Origin: Arthrinium phaeospermum | Lineage: Eukaryota; Ascomycota; Sordariomycetes; Amphisphaeriales; Apiosporaceae | Length of the DNA stretch: 64,000 nt | Assembly: GCA_006503535.1 (NCBI GenBank) | Contig: QYRS01000004.1 | Coordinates: forward strand, 3,100,001 to 3,164,000 | Direction: 5' to 3' | Shown: piece after piece, positions 60,001 through 64,000 of the stretch | Layout: every line of letters starts with the position of its first letter | How positions within the stretch are numbered: the stretch's first letter is position 1 | Translations under genes and position numbers: made by a program | Notes under the pieces: model-generated | Databases searched by the model: none | What the model saw: the letters and a program-made list of their open reading frames with translations, nothing else | Told to the model about the DNA's origin: nothing

Positions 60001-62416
60001 CTGTCCAACCAAAGCAGACATTTGCGAAATGTTGATGGACGAACCCTTGGAACCAGAGTTGGACATGATAGCTGCGTTGTTGCATTCCTTCAAGTTCTTC
60101 TGTGTCGTCGTACCAGCCTTATCACGGGCAGCGTTAAGGGCCGCGGAGACCTTGCTTTCGAATGTCTCTCGGATACTCATACCAGGCGACGCCTCCAGCG
60201 TATTGGCTGTGGCCTCGGCAGTAAGCTGCGCCACAATAGACTTCTGATCGTCAATGTGGACTTGAACCTTCTCAATAGTCGGCTTATCGGGAATTGTGTC
60301 ACCAATACCGATACTGAAACCGTTGTGCAAGAGCCAGTAGTTGATGACGCGTTGGCACCCATTAAGAAAAGCCATCGCGCCAGCAGGGCCAAGCTCGTTG
60401 TAAGCCAAATGGATGATACCGCCTGACGCAGCACCAACGTTCTTCTTGGTCAAAAGACCGAAGAGAAGCTGCCCAGATTGGATCAAAACACCTTCATCCA
60501 CGGTAGGGTTCCACTTGTCTCCCGACGGAGGCTTGGTGAACAGACTGATCTCCTTGGGAATGACCATACTTGCAATCTGCTTACCCGTCCACCTGGGTCG
60601 GGGCTTGTAGATGGCAGGCTCAGGAATAACACCATCCCAGTTGGGCACCCAGAGCATGATGTTCATCACCTCGGCTTTGGTGATGAAGACATCGCGACGG
60701 CACATCTTGTAGACACCAGCCAACGTATCCTGCACAATACCCATCAGGGGACCGTTACGCTGCGGGGAGACGATGTTGAGGGGAACCATGCAGAGCTCCT
60801 TGATCTCAGCACGAGTCTCTTCCGTTTGGGGCACGTGAAGGTTCATTTCATCACCATCGAAATCAGCGTTGTATGGCGATGTGACAGACAAGTTCAGTCG
60901 GAAAGTGGAGTAAGGCATAACCCTGACGCGATGACCCATCATGGATTCCTTGTGAAGAGAGGGCTGACGGTTGAAGATAATAAAATCACCATCCTGAAGA
61001 TGTCTCTCGACCTTCCAGCCGTATTCGAGAGTGATGGCTCCAGCGCGCCGATGATGCCGCAAATCAATTCGAGTACCATCTGCACGGATCACGTACTTGG
61101 CACCAGGGTGCTCATTCGGACCTCGTTGCACAAGCTCATGGAGCTTGTGGATGTTATATGGTGTAACGGTCTCGGGATACGTCAAGACCCGAGCAATACT
61201 CCGGGGAACACCGACCTCGTCCAGAGAGATGTTTGCGTCACCCGTGATGACGGTACGAGCCGAGAAATCGACACGCTTACCCATCAAGTTTCCACGAAGA
61301 CGACCTTCCTTTCCCTTGAGACGGGCACGAACAGATTTAACTGGTCTACCACTCTTTTGCAGAGCCTGAGGCTGTCCAGCGATGTCGTTATCCATAAGGG
61401 TTGCAACGTGGTACTGAAGCAGCTGTTCGAACTCGGCAGCGATATGGGCGGGCGAGCCTTCCTGGATGGCTTGACGCACATTGCCGTTCGCGCGGATAAC
61501 ATCACCCAGCTTGTAGGTCAAATCATCTTCGTTGCGCATACCTTGACCAGTGCCGTCCATGGAGATACTGGGACGAACGGGAGGAGGGGGGACGGGGAGA
61601 ACAGTGATGATCATCCACTCGGGGCGGGCATAATCGGTGTTAAGACCCATGTCCCGCAAGTCGTCGTCTGTGATGCGCTTCAAGATGTTCAGGGCCATTT
61701 CCGGGGTGATCAGGCGCTTGTCCTTGGTCTTAACGCCATCCTCGTTCTTGGTTTCAGAGGTGGCCCAGAGCTGAAGAGCAGTCTGGCGAACGTTAGGTTG
61801 ATCGTTGCCACAGCCGCCATGACCGACGCTGGGGGCAGCGGTCTTAGCACTGGGGTCAAATGATCCGTCTTCTTCCTTCGGCAATTCGTTCATGCAGATC
61901 TTCTTGGCCTTGCAGACGTTCCACACCTTCTGAAAGCGGGCCTTCTTGTCTCGTGTAGAGACAGCGGCTCTGAACTCCTCGTTGCTCTAGGTCAAGCGTG
62001 TTAGCATCAACAAAATCCTATCAAGCCGCGGATGAAGGCGGTATTCAGGGTATACTAACTCTGTCTTCCAAGACTTTACTGCAGTTGTGACACACGGACT
62101 CGAGAATCTTCTTGATCTTTTTTATGAAACCGGGGTGGAAGACAGGCTTAGCCAGTTCGATGTGGCCAAAGTGACCAGGGCATTCGGACATGTTCTGCTG
62201 ACATGTCGAGCACTTGAACTGACGGTCAACAGAGCCAAGGCGGGGATCGTTGAGACCTCCTGTGCGCGGTCTGGTTCGCGTCTCGTCCATGGTCTCAGGG
62301 TAGAGGATGTGAGCGACACTCATGTTCTTGATCTCTTCGGGCGAGAGGAGACCGAACTGGATCTCCTCCACCGTCTTGAGAGGCGCATCGGAATGCGCAA
62401 AGTGAAGATTCGCCAT
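57011..62416 (-). CDS. RPB1: DNA-directed RNA polymerase II subunit RPB1
   Basis: Exons 62416-62060, 61986-57098 and 57038-57011 (introns 73 and 59 bp) encode 1,757 residues, standard for RPB1, the catalytic largest subunit of nuclear Pol II. The clamp zinc site is C69-x2-C72-x6-C79-x2-H82, and C109/C112 start the second. The Mg-binding loop [10 protein letters not shown] begins at 492, with Asp494, 496 and 498. The bridge-helix/trigger-loop region and [14 protein letters not shown] follow. From about 1500 the tail is Ser/Pro/Gly rich, and the CTD from about 1580 has some 17 heptad-like units of YSPTSPx. Exon 2 reads to a TGA 3 nt past a GTGAGT donor. Splicing to a 28-nt last exon (branch GCTAAC, acceptor TTTACAG) replaces Leu-stop with FSPTSPKGD, the conserved-looking end, so I use it. 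Confidence 0.96.
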
Positions 62417-63743
62417 GATTGCTGATTAGATGTGCCACGGTCGACAAAATGCGAGGTTGCCGACAGGTGTAAATAGTTGAAGGCGCGAACCCAACGGAGA
62501 TAGGTCGCGATAAAAAAAAATTAAGCTTTGACGAGATCTGCGGTAGGCAAGAGGTCGAAAGGTCGGCTCGCGAAAAAATCGAAAGAGAAGATTGGGGGGG
62601 TTGCCTTTGTTTCGTGGATTCGTGACTTCGGTCGCCAAAGGGAAAGAGCGGCGAAGACAGGTCAGCGCGAAGCAGCGTGTCTGTGTGTATATAGCAAAAA
62701 GTCGCCCGAATGCGACGGTGAAGGGAAGTCGCTGAGAATTTTCGACGGAAGTTGACGAGCTGTTCCTAGATGAGAAAGCAATGCCAAATCAAATGGGCGG
62801 CGCCAGATCCAACAGGCCCTTGGTGGCCGTTTCGCCTCTCTCCCTCTCTCTCACTCTCACGCACACGACCCCTTCAGCAATCCAGGGCGCGCGCAGACCG
62901 TGTCGCCAGGCGAGGAGTCGGTAAAATTAATAATTCTCGGTAATTTCACGATGTCGGAAAATCGCTGGCGATGGGGGAACGCGATATCCGACGCGCGTGT
63001 TGATGGAAGAGGTGGTCGACGTTGTGTGTGTTTGGTGAAAGAATGGCACGGTTCAGATTTTCTGAAGGCGGCGGCCAGCAAAGAGGTAAGGTAGGCAAGC
63101 AAGCAGGCTGGAAAAGGTGCGAGGCGAGGCCAGCACAGTCGGCCGCTAAGCCAATTGCAGAGAAGTGGGGCCTCGCTACCTTTGGCCTTTGCCGATGACT
63201 CAAGCCCACCTCTTTTTGCTACCCACCAATCACCGCTCACCATTCCTCCAGTCGTCCCCCAAATCTTTTTACTTTCTGCTGCATTCCTGTCATACCACGG
63301 AGCTATTGTTTATTTCCTACCCTATTGTCTCTGCAACCTTAAAACGCCCAGCTGCAGCAGTTGACAGATTCCAGCGCTGCGGTTCGGTTCGGCTGGAGAT
63401 GACGATCCTGCAACAACCGATTTATGGTGCTTACCGTGCTCGAGGTATCCAAAGCTTATCTACCTACTTACCCTTACGCAAGATTCAATGACAGGTAAAG
63501 TCACACTGTACTAGAAGCTGTAGCAACTAGCTATCTCACTAGCACTGTTTGGATGGTCGAAAGCAGCAAGCAAAAGATCCATTGGCCAGTGGAGCTTTCT
63601 ACAGCTGATGAACTTATTCATGCCTTCGTTTCTATGCACCCCTTTTCAATGGGCGCCATGGACGCGCCAAGCATTGCCTGTTTCTACTGGCATCCATGCT
63701 ACACCGCTCTCGTGGTGCTTTTTCGCGTCGAGTAGTACATCCA
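62417..63743. other. RPB1 promoter region and 3' flank of the edge gene
   Basis: 1.3 kb. On the minus strand, GCTATATACACAC about 270 bp before the RPB1 ATG could serve as a TATA element. A CT-repeat tract is present at about 62835-62870. No additional gene is supported. Confidence 0.4.
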
Positions 63744-64000
63744 TTACCTTTTTCTGCCTCTGGCGGTCTTCCCGGCCGTGGGTCTCTTGCCACCGGCTGC
63801 CGCCTTCTCCTCGGTCTGGGCAGCCACGCCTTCTCCACCTTCACCCAGACTCCGCCGCCGCACCGTGCCAGTAGAAACCGCCACGAATTCTTCCTCACTG
63901 TCGCTCTCGCCCAGGTTGAAAAGGACCGGTATCCGAAACGCCGTACCGTCCATATCATCGTCGTAGCCCTTGCTTTGGGGATCCAGCGTCAACACATCGA
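63744..64000 (-). CDS. C-terminal end of an unidentified protein (cut by window edge)
   Basis: An open frame of 85 codons enters from the right edge and stops at a TAA (63744-63746). The visible tail has an acidic part (GYDDDMDG, then GESDSEEEF) followed by a Gly/Ala/Lys-rich basic end (KTARGRKR) that looks like a nuclear localisation or nucleic-acid-binding tail. The 5' part, any introns and the family lie outside the window. I do not recognise it, and a chance open frame is possible, but the charged composition argues for real coding sequence. Confidence 0.5.
   Translation of the reverse strand, partial: DVLTLDPQSKGYDDDMDGTAFRIPVLFNLGESDSEEEFVAVSTGTVRRRSLGEGGEGVAAQTEEKAAAGGKRPTAGKTARGRKR

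Noticed and set aside
58492..61863. Plus-strand frames of 298-461 codons opposite RPB1
   Set aside because: Antisense shadows of RPB1 caused by its codon bias; no independent features.

Overview
The window is nuclear DNA of a filamentous ascomycete (Pezizomycotina, probably a Sordariomycete). The signs are short introns (mostly 47-124 bp) with GTAAGT/GTATGT-type donors, CTRAC-like branch points and YAG acceptors; one-gene-one-promoter organisation; a dispersed 5S rRNA gene; an intron-containing tRNA-Glu; and protein families typical of these fungi. The species cannot be named from sequence alone.

Layout. 1-3630 (-): TAF2 of TFIID, its C-terminus cut off by the left edge. 6221-8210 (-): a SAS4-like silencing-complex subunit. 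9328-10931 (+): UDP-N-acetylglucosamine pyrophosphorylase. 11531-11637 (+): intron-containing tRNA-Glu(CUC). 13120-14758 (-): a Psr1/NIF-type HAD phosphatase. 18490-21096 (+): a peroxisomal ABCD half transporter. 22335-23606 (+): an unrecognised single-pass membrane protein. 23914-26052 (-): a six-exon APC-superfamily permease. 27371-29551 (-): an IQ-motif protein like plant IQM proteins. 30388-34952 (-): CFT1/CPSF160, five exons. 35608-36372 (+): a small fungal protein with an F-box-like N-terminus. 39912-40163 (-): a small conserved-looking protein with a TATA box. 57011-62416 (-): RPB1, three exons including a 28-nt last exon. 63744-64000 (-): the C-terminal end of an unidentified protein. 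From 40.2 to 57.0 kb there is a gene-poor stretch in which I can support only one small Cys-containing gene (47288-47524) and a 5S rRNA gene (55186-55304, -).

Functionally this is a housekeeping segment rather than a cluster. TAF2, RPB1, CFT1 and the SAS4-like protein serve Pol II initiation, synthesis, 3'-end processing and chromatin. UAP1 feeds chitin, N-glycan and GPI synthesis. The ABCD transporter imports fatty acyl-CoA into peroxisomes. I found no biosynthetic cluster, intact transposon, CRISPR array or clearly new multi-gene system.

The most consequential observation is a set of four apparent one-base deletions, one in UAP1 and three in the permease. Each lies in or at a short G/C homopolymer and each is repaired by adding a single G or C. 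They look like consensus undercalls, so both genes should be read as intact until checked. Other points of interest are the RPB1 tip encoded by a tiny last exon, a substituted H-loop histidine in the ABCD transporter, and the 16.8-kb gene-poor block.
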